Shown here: piece by piece, positions 36,428-45,367 of the stretch
How the letters are laid out: each line of letters begins with the position of its first letter
Position numbering within the stretch: the first letter of the stretch is position 1
DNA from: Pseudoalteromonas luteoviolacea
GTDB taxonomy: Bacteria; Pseudomonadota; Gammaproteobacteria; Enterobacterales; Alteromonadaceae
Direction: 5' to 3'
Length of the DNA: 56,635 nt
Assembly (NCBI RefSeq): GCF_001696455.1
Contig: NZ_MAUJ01000018.1
Location: forward strand, 1 to 56,635
Translations under genes and position numbers: made by a program
Notes under the pieces: generated by a model
What the model was told of the DNA's origin: nothing
Database searches by the model: none
The model's input: the letters and a program-made list of their open reading frames with translations, nothing else

Positions 36428-36490
36428 TTCCAGCTTTGGGGCTCTATAGTTAGGTACAATAAAGTCATCTAAACTCGAATATGTGACGTT

Positions 36491-37177
36491 ATGAGTAACT
36501 CAGTTTTGATCATCGACGATGATCAGTCTCTATGTGAGCTTTTGAGCGAATATTTAGACAGTGAACAATTTTCTGTAACCTGCAGACATGATGGTGAAGT
36601 GGGTCTAGCCGAGGCATTGGAAAATGAATTTGCCGTCATACTGTTAGATGTCATGCTCCCTAAAAAAGACGGGTTTGAGGTACTCAAAGCACTGCGAGTA
36701 GAAAAAATGACGCCAGTCATCATGCTCACTGCAAAAGGGGACGATTTTGACCGAATTTTCGGTTTGGAGCTTGGGGCTGATGATTACATTCCAAAACCGT
36801 TTAACCACAGAGAACTGCTAGCTCGGATAAAAGCAATAACACGTCGTATTGCGCACCTAACACAAACAGCTAAAGATCAGAACTTAACATTTCAGGGCCT
36901 TTCTCTTGATATTGCCTCAAGAAGTGTCGTTTTGAATGGCACGCCCCTGACACTCACAGGAACCGAGTACGAAGTACTCTATCACCTTATGAAATCAGCG
37001 GGAGAAGTTGTTAGTAAACAGTCACTTTGCCAACAAGTATTGGGGCGTCCTTTAGTGCCATATGACCGCTCTGTAGACATGCATGTTAGCAACGTAAGAA
37101 AAAAATTGGCCCAATACAGCGACCACACGTTTATTAAAACCTTGCGCGGGTCAGGATATATATTTTTAACGGCTTAA
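36491..37177 (+). CDS. cpxR: Response regulator CpxR
   Basis: 228 residues, OmpR family. Receiver domain: acidic pocket IDDDQS (about 8-12), phosphorylated Asp in VILLDVMLPKKDG (about 53), Thr in MLTAKGDD (about 79), Lys in DYIPKPF (about 101). C-terminal winged helix ends TLRGSGYIF. It activates envelope-stress genes. One base separates it from cpxA. Confidence 0.92.
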   Translation: MSNSVLIIDDDQSLCELLSEYLDSEQFSVTCRHDGEVGLAEALENEFAVILLDVMLPKKDGFEVLKALRVEKMTPVIMLTAKGDDFDRIFGLELGADDYIPKPFNHRELLARIKAITRRIAHLTQTAKDQNLTFQGLSLDIASRSVVLNGTPLTLTGTEYEVLYHLMKSAGEVVSKQSLCQQVLGRPLVPYDRSVDMHVSNVRKKLAQYSDHTFIKTLRGSGYIFLTA

Positions 37178-37178
37178 T

Positions 37179-38564
37179 ATGAAAAGATTTTTAGCAATCA
37201 AAGTCTTTCTTTGGTTTTGGCTTACGGTAATTAGCACCCTTGCCATTATGGTCAGTGTCAGCTTTTTACAGCCCGATGTATTGGCATCAAAAGACATCTC
37301 TCCACCCATGCTGAAAAACTTGTTTCATATGAAAAAGTCTTTGAATAGACATATCGAGCGTATGCCTGATAAGTCCCTGGAAGAAGTCTTAACCCACAGG
37401 CGTCACGGCAAACGCACTAAGCTATACCTTAAACACAGTGACCCCGATAAAAGCTTGATCAGCACGCCTGAATTAAACCAGTTTGACCTAACCTTACTCA
37501 ACTTTGCCGTCGGTGAAGAGCCTAAAGTGATTAACACCGAGAAATACCGCGCCTATGGCCCTGTGAGCATGCATGTAAAGCAGAATAACTATCAGCTTTT
37601 TATGATATTAGATAATCGAGAAGGCGATTTATTTCTTAAGGTTAAGTTGATGCCTCGATGGATGAAGCTGACGATTCTATTGTTTGCGAGCTTAGTCCTC
37701 AGCTATTGGTTTGCTATGGGTCTGTTGAAGCCCATCAAACAACTTCAACAAGCCGCTGCGAAACTGGCACAGGGGGAATTAAGTGCTAGAGCCCAAGTTG
37801 ATAATAAACGTCGTGATGAACTCGGGCAGCTAGGCAAAGACTTTGATATCATGGCTTCACAACTCGAAACACAGGTTTTGAGCCAAAAACGGTTACTTGC
37901 TGACATTTCCCATGAATTGCGCTCTCCGTTAACGAGATTGCAAATGGCCACAGGTATTGCCGCCGGAAAAGTGTCTGGTGACTTAGATAGTTATATGCAA
38001 AGAATCGAGAAAGAATCCCACCTACTAGATCATATGTTAAGCGATATTTTGCAACTGTCTCGATTGGAGTCCGGAAGCAGCTGCGTTGAACTACAACCGA
38101 TTTGTATCGCTGAGCTCTTAGAGCCCATTATCAGCGATGCTCAATTTGAATCCCAGCAGTTAAACAAGCAGCTGTATTGCAGTGAGCTACCAGAAATATC
38201 TTTAGTTGGTGATGCTGTTTTGCTCAATCGCGCAATCGAAAATATCATCCGTAACGCGCTAAAATATGCGACCACTAAAGTTACCATTCAATGCAACGTT
38301 GTGGATGAAAAGTTTATTTTACAAGTGGCGGATGATGGTGATGGGGTTAGTGACGAAATGCTCGATAAGCTATGTATCCCCTTTTATCGCGCATCGCAAT
38401 CTAGAACGCCTCACATTGACCAAAAGGGCGGATTTGGTCTTGGTCTAGCAATTGCGCAGCATGCGATAAAAGTGCATCATGGCCATATTCACTTCAAGAA
38501 CAATCAAGGACTGGATGTGACCTTGAGCATCCCTTTAACGCAGCAGAATGATTTACAGCAATAG
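37179..38564 (+). CDS. cpxA: Sensor histidine kinase CpxA
   Basis: 461 residues. Two membrane helices (about 8-28 and 165-185) flank a periplasmic sensor domain. HAMP follows (about 186-240), then the H-box ADISHELRSPLTRLQ (His at about 247), N-box NIIRNALKYA, and G-boxes DDGDGVSD and GFGLGLAIA. It senses envelope stress and phosphorylates CpxR. Overlaps the next gene by 17 bases. Confidence 0.92.
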   Translation: MKRFLAIKVFLWFWLTVISTLAIMVSVSFLQPDVLASKDISPPMLKNLFHMKKSLNRHIERMPDKSLEEVLTHRRHGKRTKLYLKHSDPDKSLISTPELNQFDLTLLNFAVGEEPKVINTEKYRAYGPVSMHVKQNNYQLFMILDNREGDLFLKVKLMPRWMKLTILLFASLVLSYWFAMGLLKPIKQLQQAAAKLAQGELSARAQVDNKRRDELGQLGKDFDIMASQLETQVLSQKRLLADISHELRSPLTRLQMATGIAAGKVSGDLDSYMQRIEKESHLLDHMLSDILQLSRLESGSSCVELQPICIAELLEPIISDAQFESQQLNKQLYCSELPEISLVGDAVLLNRAIENIIRNALKYATTKVTIQCNVVDEKFILQVADDGDGVSDEMLDKLCIPFYRASQSRTPHIDQKGGFGLGLAIAQHAIKVHHGHIHFKNNQGLDVTLSIPLTQQNDLQQ

Positions 38565-39504
38565 TACCGAACTACCTCACAATTTAGCGTGTATTGAGCA
38601 ACATTGGCAACACTGTAACAAAGGCGTTCTCAACTCGTCTCTTGGGGATATCTTCTATGCGTATCATATACCTAAAAACCCTCGCTATACGGTTGTACTT
38701 GTCAACGGACGTATAGAGTCCGCGCATAAATATCAAGAGCTGCTGTGGGAGCTCGCACAAAATAACATCGGTGTGATTACTTACGATCACCCGGGGCAAG
38801 GAATGTCCTCACGATTAGTGGACAACCCGCAAGTAGGTCATATCCATAGCTTTTGTCAATTTGCAAAGGTTTTAAACTTGGTTGTCGAACAGCTTGTGGT
38901 GCCTACAACCCAAAACTGGATATTTATGGCTCACTCTATGGGCGGGGCCATCGTCTGTGATTACCTTTCACAGTACCCGGAATCCAAAGCAAAAGGCGCA
39001 TTCTTGTGTGCGCCAATGCTCGGAATTAATACCTCACCCTACCCATTTTGGATTGCACACAACCTTGCTAAACTCGCTTGCCTTTTAGGTCGAGATAAAC
39101 ATTATGCGATTGGTCAACAAGACTACCAAGCAAAGCCTTTTACTGAAAATGAACTCACACATTGTGAATATCGATATGACTTATTTCGTCAGCTCTATGA
39201 AAAGCACCTTCAGCTGCAATTAGGGGGAGTGAGTTTCGGCTGGCTCAATGCAGCACTATCGCTGACAAAAAAGCTGAGTAAAGAAATCATTAAACACCCG
39301 CTCAGTATTGCCAGTGCAAACCAAGATACGATTGTCAAAGCCAGCACACACCATGAATTTGCACAGCGACAACCGCACTGTGCCTTGAAAACATATCAAG
39401 GAAAGCATGAGCTTTTGTGTGAATCTGACCCGATCCGTAACGCGGTATTAAGCCAGTTTTATGCGTTTGCAGAGTCTGTCACACTTAACGAAACTGGGTC
39501 TTGA
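38548..39504 (+). CDS. Alpha/beta hydrolase (monoacylglycerol-lipase-like), Cpx operon
   Basis: 318 residues, no signal peptide. HPGQGMSSRL (about 78) and the nucleophile motif MAHSMGGAIVCDYL (about 132) mark the S33/lysophospholipase type; a late Asp and GKHEL His complete the triad. Its ATG lies within the end of cpxA, so it is translationally coupled and probably part of the envelope-stress response, e.g. phospholipid turnover (inference). Its 3' end overlaps the convergent fieF gene by 46 bases. Confidence 0.8.
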   Translation: MIYSNSTELPHNLACIEQHWQHCNKGVLNSSLGDIFYAYHIPKNPRYTVVLVNGRIESAHKYQELLWELAQNNIGVITYDHPGQGMSSRLVDNPQVGHIHSFCQFAKVLNLVVEQLVVPTTQNWIFMAHSMGGAIVCDYLSQYPESKAKGAFLCAPMLGINTSPYPFWIAHNLAKLACLLGRDKHYAIGQQDYQAKPFTENELTHCEYRYDLFRQLYEKHLQLQLGGVSFGWLNAALSLTKKLSKEIIKHPLSIASANQDTIVKASTHHEFAQRQPHCALKTYQGKHELLCESDPIRNAVLSQFYAFAESVTLNETGS

Positions 39505-40355
39505 TGCACTAAAACATCAATTTCCCCCTCGCTTTTTGCCTGTATTTGTGAGACCACCTCATCGGCGACTTGATGGGCTCGCATCAGTGGCATGTCGTCA
39601 TCTAATTCCAAGTGTAATTGCACAAATTTAACCTTGCCACTTTGGCGTGTTCGAAGATTATGCACGCCAAAGACCGCTTCATGAGAAGTGGCAATCTCAA
39701 CAATCTGTGCTTTTTCTTCTTCAGGTAATTCCTTATCCATTAGATGGTCGGCGCTTTCTCTGGCGATATCCCAGCAGTTGTACAGCAAGTAGCCAGCAAC
39801 ACCTATTGCAAAGACAGAATCCGCCCACATGATTCCATAGTGGCTTAACAGTAAGGCAATCAATACTGCGATATTCAGTAAGATGTCGCCTTTGTAGTGC
39901 ATTGAATCTGCTTTTATTGCCAGAGACTGTGTCCGCTTCACAACTTGATGCTGAACCAATACCACCAGCAACGTGCAAAAAATCGCAAATAAACTCACCC
40001 AAACGCCCATCATGCTGTGATTAATCACAACAGGGTTAAATAACCTTTCAACACCATGAAACGCCAAAAAACATGCAGAGCCAGAAATAAATGCGGCTTG
40101 GCCCAAGCCAGCCAAAGCTTCGGCTTTACCGTGACCAAATCGATGATCATCATCTGCCGGACGCAATGCATAACTCAAAACAAAAAAGCTCATGAGGGAT
40201 GCCGTCACGTCCAACATAGAGTCCGTAAGCGAGCCAAGCATTGCAGCACTGCCAGATGATAACCATGCCGATGCTTTCGCGACTATCATAATGCCAGCCA
40301 TTACGATGGTAAAAATGCTCGAAAAACGAACCAGATAATCATAACTACGCGTCAC
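39459..40355 (-). CDS. fieF: Cation diffusion facilitator, FieF type
   Basis: 298 residues from GTG 40355, chosen because GGGGAGGGA sits just upstream and the N-terminus (VTRSYDYLVR) then matches FieF (about 300). An upstream in-frame start at 40397 would add 14 unlike residues. Six hydrophobic segments; metal-site motifs DSMLD (about 47) and HRFGHGKAEALA (about 73), and a cytoplasmic C-terminal domain. It exports divalent metals (Zn/Fe) by proton antiport. Confidence 0.88.
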   Translation of the reverse strand: MTRSYDYLVRFSSIFTIVMAGIMIVAKASAWLSSGSAAMLGSLTDSMLDVTASLMSFFVLSYALRPADDDHRFGHGKAEALAGLGQAAFISGSACFLAFHGVERLFNPVVINHSMMGVWVSLFAIFCTLLVVLVQHQVVKRTQSLAIKADSMHYKGDILLNIAVLIALLLSHYGIMWADSVFAIGVAGYLLYNCWDIARESADHLMDKELPEEEKAQIVEIATSHEAVFGVHNLRTRQSGKVKFVQLHLELDDDMPLMRAHQVADEVVSQIQAKSEGEIDVLVHQDPVSLSVTDSANA

Positions 40356-40677
40356 AGTCCCTCCCCTTTTTGGCCCCACGCCGATTTCTCTCATCATACT
40401 CTAAAATAGAAATAATGGACTGTAAAAGCGTATTTTTTCCACCTTAATGTGTAACGTCAAAACTTATTGCACTCGATGCGCTCCTACTTTCGGGGCACCA
40501 AAGCGTGATATAGGGCGCCCAATAATCAACAGCTAGAATGACTCTATGGACTGTAACTTAACCGAGACATTATCTTTTCAGTCAAAGTCATAGAAATTTT
40601 TATTGGCGGGTATTACAGTAATTCTCTTCTTAACTTTTAGGTTCAAATAACTGTTCTCATTTTATTGAACGCTCGGC
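40356..40677. other. Intergenic region without recognised content
   Basis: 322 bases with no gene. The 11-base sequence ATGGACTGTAA occurs twice (40415-40425 and 40546-40556) as a direct repeat of unknown meaning. Nothing else was recognised. Confidence 0.5.
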
Positions 40678-42042
40678 TCAATCATCAACGAGCCATTGGT
40701 ACCAAATACTTTCTTGTGTTTCGGTGTTTTTGAGTTGTTGTATTAAGGATTCTATTGACTCTGTTTTTAAATCTAGTGCAGGGCTGAGAGTTTCTTTATC
40801 TTTCGCTAGAGTAACGCCGTTTTGACGCCCCTTTTCTGTTACTTCGCAATGACCATTTTTACATACTACATCAGGTTCAGACTGAACGAATACGTCCTCA
40901 GATGCACTCATCACATATCGCTCTTCTTTTCCTGAAAAACCCTTAAATACTTCAAATTTATCTGCCGAAATACTGGTTTCCACACCAGCAGATACCTCTA
41001 CCATATGTTGTAAAAACTCATAGCTACCCACATGTGAAAGTGCCCCCAAGCCCGGCTCCGTGATAAACGATACAAAACCTTGATCTAACTTTGAGGAAGA
41101 GAGTGCATTACTACTGATTAAGCTATCTATTGTTGCCTGATCTTTAGCAGTAAAACTGACATTAAGTTGATGCCCATGCTCATCAAAATGACCATTGTTG
41201 AAATTGCTCACTAACTTGCCATCATTGTGCTTTCGATAATCACCGAGGTCGCTCGCTAGTCTCTTAATATATTCAAAATCGATATCATTTTGATCAGCAT
41301 ACTCGTACATACCAGCCAGTAAGGTTCGATCCTCTTGAGTTAAAAACTCAAATGGGCTTTTAGAAACGTTAGAAAAAGACATGCCATCAACGCCACTCAG
41401 TACATCAGGTTCGTTACCTGCAAAAATGTCTTTCACCATGACAGCATAATAATGTTCAGATTGGCTGGTAACAGTATTTGATGCTTTGCCCGACTCAGTG
41501 ATAGCGGCTTTAAACTGTGATTGCGCATTCGCGGCATAGTGATCAGAGATCATCCCTTTGCTCAGAGTCGAAAAAGATTGAGTATGAGCGTGTAATGCCT
41601 TTTCAAAGGACTCTACAGCATCATTCGGATTTCCATGCTTTAAGCTGCTTCGCTGCATGTTAGACAACGCCATTTGATCTAATACATGCCATTGTTCATA
41701 CGCGGCGGTTTTTTCAACATCAGAAAATGTGCCACTGGGATCGAGTGCGATGGTCTCAAGTTGAGCTTTGGATAATTGTTCGAATTCCCACCTTGCCGCT
41801 GCCACTTGCTGTTTATTGAGCGGAGCACTTTTCGCATCATTGCTCCCGCCCCAAGCCAGCGTTTTTTGATGAACTAAGGCGCTATCTATCGAGCGTTGGG
41901 CATCTTTTAACTTCAGTGCTAACGAGGAAAAAGAAACATTTGACGTGCTTGATTTGTATTTATTGAATGTAGATTGCGTTTGCTGAGAGTTTTTTGTCGT
42001 TACACCTGTACTCGAACTCCACTTAGTGCTTGATATATCCAT
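40678..42042 (-). CDS. Unknown 454-residue cytoplasmic-type protein
   Basis: No signal peptide or membrane segment. The N-terminal 45 residues are Ser/Thr/Asn/Gln-rich and disordered-looking (MDISSTKWSSSTGVTTKNSQ). The remainder is helical and acidic with a region LTQEDRTLLAGMYEYADQNDIDFEYIKRLASDLGDYR (about 235-270) and a short CKNGHC pair near residue 390. The disordered start resembles that of flagellar or type III-exported proteins, but this is a weak hint. Same strand as, and 62 bases downstream of, a secreted unknown protein gene. No family recognised. Confidence 0.7.
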   Translation of the reverse strand: MDISSTKWSSSTGVTTKNSQQTQSTFNKYKSSTSNVSFSSLALKLKDAQRSIDSALVHQKTLAWGGSNDAKSAPLNKQQVAAARWEFEQLSKAQLETIALDPSGTFSDVEKTAAYEQWHVLDQMALSNMQRSSLKHGNPNDAVESFEKALHAHTQSFSTLSKGMISDHYAANAQSQFKAAITESGKASNTVTSQSEHYYAVMVKDIFAGNEPDVLSGVDGMSFSNVSKSPFEFLTQEDRTLLAGMYEYADQNDIDFEYIKRLASDLGDYRKHNDGKLVSNFNNGHFDEHGHQLNVSFTAKDQATIDSLISSNALSSSKLDQGFVSFITEPGLGALSHVGSYEFLQHMVEVSAGVETSISADKFEVFKGFSGKEERYVMSASEDVFVQSEPDVVCKNGHCEVTEKGRQNGVTLAKDKETLSPALDLKTESIESLIQQLKNTETQESIWYQWLVDD

Positions 42043-42070
42043 ATTATCTATCTCTTCTAAGCGTGATAAA

Positions 42071-42097
42071 TTGCCCCCAACACGATGAAAGGGGCAA
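42071..42097 (-). terminator. Terminator-like hairpin after the 157-residue secreted protein
   Basis: TTGCCCC / GGGGCAA with a 13-base loop, then TTTATC on the minus strand, 8 bases after the stop. It would separate this gene from the 454-residue gene. Confidence 0.55.
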
Positions 42098-42104
42098 CAA
42101 CTGA

Positions 42105-42578
42105 CTAGTTAGCAGTATAGTGGAAAGTCACACTCTCTTCCCTATTTGCTTCTAGGTAATGGAAGCTACCTGTCGCTTCAACTCTGTGAACTATAGACGC
42201 TTGAATACCCGCTCTGAACCATTGACCATTGAAAGCAGTGACCATGCCTGAAGAGTTAGGTACAATCTCTTCACACATCAGTGGATTAGAACTATAGGCG
42301 CGATAAAAACATAGCTCGGCAGTTTCTGTTGCTGAATCAGTGAAGCTTGCTGACACATAGCTAACACCTGTGATAGTACCTGTTTTATCTCTATATGGAA
42401 TATCTCTTAAATCCATATTCAGTACAGAGAACAACTCGCTAGAAAGTCCACCAGCAGAACTAAGCACCAACATTCGACTTGGTTGCTTCTGCTTTGTAAT
42501 TGTGTAATCAGTTGCAAGTGCTTGACCACTTACTGCGAGTGAAGATAAAAGTAGAGCAGCGATAGACATTTTTTTCAT
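42105..42578 (-). CDS. Unknown secreted protein
   Basis: 157 residues with a clear signal peptide (MKKMSIAALLLSSLAVSGQALA) and AAAGGAG before the ATG. Mature part about 135 residues, beta-rich, with two cysteines (CFYRAYSSNPLMC) that could form a disulfide. No recognised domain. Well-formed promoter upstream. Confidence 0.75.
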   Translation of the reverse strand: MKKMSIAALLLSSLAVSGQALATDYTITKQKQPSRMLVLSSAGGLSSELFSVLNMDLRDIPYRDKTGTITGVSYVSASFTDSATETAELCFYRAYSSNPLMCEEIVPNSSGMVTAFNGQWFRAGIQASIVHRVEATGSFHYLEANREESVTFHYTAN

Positions 42579-42633
42579 AACAACTCCTTTATTTAACTGT
42601 CTATTGGTTTTTTGTAGTTTCTACTACAGTGAC

Positions 42634-42662
42634 AAACTAAGCTAAATAAATTGTACTGTCAA
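42634..42662 (-). promoter_or_regulatory. Sigma-70 promoter of the secreted unknown
   Basis: On the minus strand a perfect -35 TTGACA (42662-42657), 17-base spacer and TAGTTT -10 (42639-42634). Leader about 50 bases. Confidence 0.45.
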
Positions 42663-42862
42663 TTATACAAACCTTTATAGATCCGCGTATTCATTGACCT
42701 AGATCATACTCGTTATGAATATGTAAAACTGTCAAAGTTTAAATAGAAAAATCAGCCTTATTTGATATTGGGTGTATATTCAGGGCGTCTAGCGTGTTAA
42801 ATGAAAATCGAGCCTGTAGCTAAAAAAGCGTGAAGTCGATAATAAGGGGGGAAATTCGGGTC

Positions 42863-42899
42863 ATGTAGGCCTGTCTGTTTGACACGACCTACATATTTT
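42863..42899 (+). terminator. Orphan plus-strand terminator-like hairpin
   Basis: ATGTAGG / CCTACAT arms with an 18-base loop (inner GTC / GAC), followed by ATTTTT on the plus strand. No plus-strand gene ends here, so it may end a small RNA. Confidence 0.4.
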
Positions 42900-42957
42900 T
42901 GTGATCTCTCGCTACAGATTATACTTTAACACTGACACAAGGTGACAGTGAAAAGCG

Positions 42958-43422
42958 TTATTTGCCGCCCACAAAGCCGACTTGACGCCAAGCTTCATAG
43001 CTGACAATAGCAACCGCATTAGACAGATTCATACTGCGTGCATCGGGTAACATTGGAATGCGGATCCGCTGCTCTGCGGGAAATGAATTGCGAATTTCAT
43101 CCGGTAACCCTGAGGTTTCAGAGCCAAACAACAAGACATCTCCTTCCTGATATTCTGGCTCATGATGCGGCCGACTCCCTTTTGTCGTCAACGCAAAAAT
43201 ACGTCTATCTCCCATCGCCTTCAAAAATGACTCATAGTCGGGATGAACCGTTACTTTTGCCATGTCACGATAATCTAGTGACGCCCTGCGCAACTTCTTC
43301 TCATCTAGGTCAAAACCTAAAGGCTCGATTAAATGTAAGTGGCAGCCATTATTACTAACTAGCCTGATTAAGTTACCCGTATTTTGTGGTAAACGCGGTT
43401 CATGTAGTGCGATATGAAACAT
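42958..43422 (-). CDS. trmL: tRNA (cytidine(34)-2'-O)-methyltransferase
   Basis: 154 residues from the internal ATG at 43422 (E. coli TrmL 157); a 26-residue upstream extension is rejected. SPOUT fold: MFHIALHEPRLPQNTGNLIRL (1-21), LFGSETSGLP (about 100) and the knot motif IPMLPDARSMNLSNAVAIV (about 122-140). It methylates the wobble ribose of tRNA-Leu. Confidence 0.93.
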   Translation of the reverse strand: MFHIALHEPRLPQNTGNLIRLVSNNGCHLHLIEPLGFDLDEKKLRRASLDYRDMAKVTVHPDYESFLKAMGDRRIFALTTKGSRPHHEPEYQEGDVLLFGSETSGLPDEIRNSFPAEQRIRIPMLPDARSMNLSNAVAIVSYEAWRQVGFVGGK

Positions 43423-43738
43423 TATAATGTTAACTTCTATAGGTTGTTCTATGTGAAAAGATATGGTCTTAAGCGCCTTAATTTTACACAGATATGCCAC
43501 ATTTTACAGAAAATTTCTCGATAGCCAGATATAGACATACTTTTAACTCTGTGACTTGTCATGCTATGAGCGAGTAAGGTGACATGACTGAGCCTGACAT
43601 ACCGCCATGCACTGACTTCCATTTATCTATAACTATTACAATTACTTATAGCGCGATATGTTTTGTGGCAGGCACAAAAAAGCCACTCTAGTGTTGAGCG
43701 GCTTTTCTTAATATTGAAGATTCGCTAGAACTGGAGGT
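43423..43738. other. Region between recA and trmL
   Basis: 316 bases. Contains the recA terminator at its right end and presumably the trmL promoter. No recX gene is present, unlike the common recA-recX order. Confidence 0.55.
43676..43706 (-). terminator. Rho-independent terminator of recA
   Basis: On the minus strand AAAAGCCGCTC / GAGTGGCTTTT (one G-U pair) with a 7-base loop and T-run, 33 bases after the recA stop. Confidence 0.85.
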
Positions 43739-44788
43739 TTACAGCTGATCTTCTAAGTCAGCTAAACCTTTATCTTCGCCTTCTTCATCTTTAATCGTTG
43801 CTTGAAGAAGTAACATTTCACGTAGCTTGCCTTCAATCTCGTCAGCAATAGCCACATTTTCTTTCAAGAATTTAATTGAGTTAGCTTTACCTTGGCCAAT
43901 CTTGTTGCCATTGTAGCTAAACCAAGCACCTGCTTTATCAACCAATTTGTGTTTCACACCCAGGTCAATAAGTTCACCCTGTTTAGAAGAACCTTCACCA
44001 TACATGATAATAAATTCAGCTTGCTTAAACGGTGGTGCGACTTTGTTTTTAACCACTTTAACTCGGGTTTCGTTACCGACAACTTCGTCACCTTCTTTTA
44101 CTGAACCGATACGACGAATGTCTAAACGAACTGATGCATAGAACTTAAGCGCGTTACCACCAGTGGTTGTTTCAGGGTTACCAAACATCACACCAATCTT
44201 CATACGAATTTGGTTAATGAAGATACACAGCGTGTTTGAGCGCTTAATATTACCAGTCAGTTTACGTAACGCTTGTGACATCAAACGCGCTTGAAGACCA
44301 ACATGAGAGTCACCCATATCACCTTCAATTTCCGCTTTTGGCGTAAGGGCAGCTACTGAGTCAACTACAACTACATCAACCGCACCTGAGCGTACTAACA
44401 TGTCACAAATCTCTAGCGCTTGCTCACCAGTATCAGGCTGTGAAACGAGTAAATCGTCTACATTTACACCTAATTTTTCAGCATATACAGGATCAAGTGC
44501 GTGTTCCGCATCAACGAATGCACACGTTTTACCCATTTTTTGCGCTTGTGCAATAGTTTGCAACGTCAGCGTCGTTTTACCTGATGATTCAGGACCATAA
44601 ATTTCTACAATACGACCTGTTGGCAGACCACCGATACCCAAAGCAATATCCAATCCTAGAGAACCGGTAGATACTGACTCGATGTCTAAAGCTTGGCTAT
44701 CGCCTAACTTCATGATTGATCCTTTACCGAATTGACGCTCAATTTGCGACAATGCAGCATCTAATGCTTTTTGTTTGTTATCGTTCAT
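43739..44788 (-). CDS. recA: Recombinase RecA
   Basis: 349 residues from ATG 44788. A TTG four codons earlier is rejected because it overlaps the SD (TTGGAG). Walker A GPESSGKT (about 66), Walker B VVVVDSVAAL, DNA loops EGDMGDSHVGLQARL and MFGNPETTTGG, acidic C-terminus. It forms filaments on ssDNA, promotes strand exchange and LexA cleavage. A LexA box controls it. Confidence 0.98.
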   Translation of the reverse strand: MNDNKQKALDAALSQIERQFGKGSIMKLGDSQALDIESVSTGSLGLDIALGIGGLPTGRIVEIYGPESSGKTTLTLQTIAQAQKMGKTCAFVDAEHALDPVYAEKLGVNVDDLLVSQPDTGEQALEICDMLVRSGAVDVVVVDSVAALTPKAEIEGDMGDSHVGLQARLMSQALRKLTGNIKRSNTLCIFINQIRMKIGVMFGNPETTTGGNALKFYASVRLDIRRIGSVKEGDEVVGNETRVKVVKNKVAPPFKQAEFIIMYGEGSSKQGELIDLGVKHKLVDKAGAWFSYNGNKIGQGKANSIKFLKENVAIADEIEGKLREMLLLQATIKDEEGEDKGLADLEDQL

Positions 44789-44818
44789 CTGTTTCTCCAA
44801 TCTAGCGTGTTGCCGACA

Positions 44819-44846
44819 AGTATACTGTATAGAATTACAGTATCAA
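44819..44846 (-). promoter_or_regulatory. recA promoter with embedded LexA box
   Basis: -35 TTGATA (44846-44841) and -10 TATACT (44824-44819) are separated by 16 bases, and the spacer is exactly the SOS box CTGT-N8-ACAG (44825-44840). The layout is the same as in E. coli recA as I recall it. Confidence 0.9.
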
Positions 44847-44853
44847 GAGCCTT

Positions 44854-45345
44854 TTACTGTTTTATTAAAGAAATTATTTTTTCCAAAATAAATTCAATAG
44901 CTTGCAATCTAACTTCTGCACGCGCTCCGGGAAACACCTGTTTAAAAGTATGGGTTTGTTGCTGTATATCAACGGCAAACCATACAGTACCGACAGGTTT
45001 TAAATCCGTGCCACCTGACGGGCCAGCAATCCCAGAGACTGAAACAGCAATGTCTGCTTGAGCCTGTACTCGCGCGCCGTTGGCCATTTCAATCACAGTC
45101 TGTTCACTGACTGCGCCAAATTCTCTCAATGTTTGTGCTTGCACGTTTAATAATGCCTGCTTAGCTGCGTTGCTATAAGTGACATAACATTGGTCAATAT
45201 AAGCTGAGCTTCCGGGGGTATCAGTCAGCGCATAACTAATTCCTCCCCCAGTACACGACTCAGCGGTAGTGATCGTGAAGCTTTTATTCGTTAGAATAGC
45301 GCCCAATTGTGCCGCCAGTGCGGCGATCTTAGTGTGTATTTCCAT
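44854..45345 (-). CDS. pncC: Nicotinamide-nucleotide amidase (CinA C-terminal type)
   Basis: 163 residues from the ATG at 45345. A TTG/ATG reading 8 codons longer would intrude into the mutS SD. TTAESCTGGGISYALTDTPGSS (about 28-49) is the active-site Ser/Lys region, and VSGIAGPSGGTDLKPVGTVW (about 100-119) is the second signature. Deamidates NMN for NAD recycling. Only 22 bases separate its start from the divergent mutS start. Confidence 0.92.
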   Translation of the reverse strand: MEIHTKIAALAAQLGAILTNKSFTITTAESCTGGGISYALTDTPGSSAYIDQCYVTYSNAAKQALLNVQAQTLREFGAVSEQTVIEMANGARVQAQADIAVSVSGIAGPSGGTDLKPVGTVWFAVDIQQQTHTFKQVFPGARAEVRLQAIEFILEKIISLIKQ

Positions 45346-45367
45346 ACAAAAAACCTTAGGTAGAAGC

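Larger units (their letters stand above)
36153..36490. other. Divergent cpxP-cpxR intergenic region
   Basis: 338 bases without a gene; they carry two CpxR-type boxes (separate entries) and the divergent promoters. Confidence 0.6.
42579..42957. other. Intergenic region upstream of the secreted unknown
   Basis: 379 bases without a gene. It holds the promoter at 42634-42662, an orphan plus-strand hairpin with T-run at 42863-42899, and an imperfect hairpin at 42930-42950 that may end the trmL transcript. Confidence 0.5.

Noticed and set aside
40415..40556. Direct repeat ATGGACTGTAA as element ends
   Set aside because: Eleven bases in a 130-base non-coding gap with no transposase; chance or minor duplication is enough.
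45269..45367. N-terminal extension of MutS
   Set aside because: It overlaps the pncC coding region on the other strand and has no MutS-like residues; SD and homology fit 45368.
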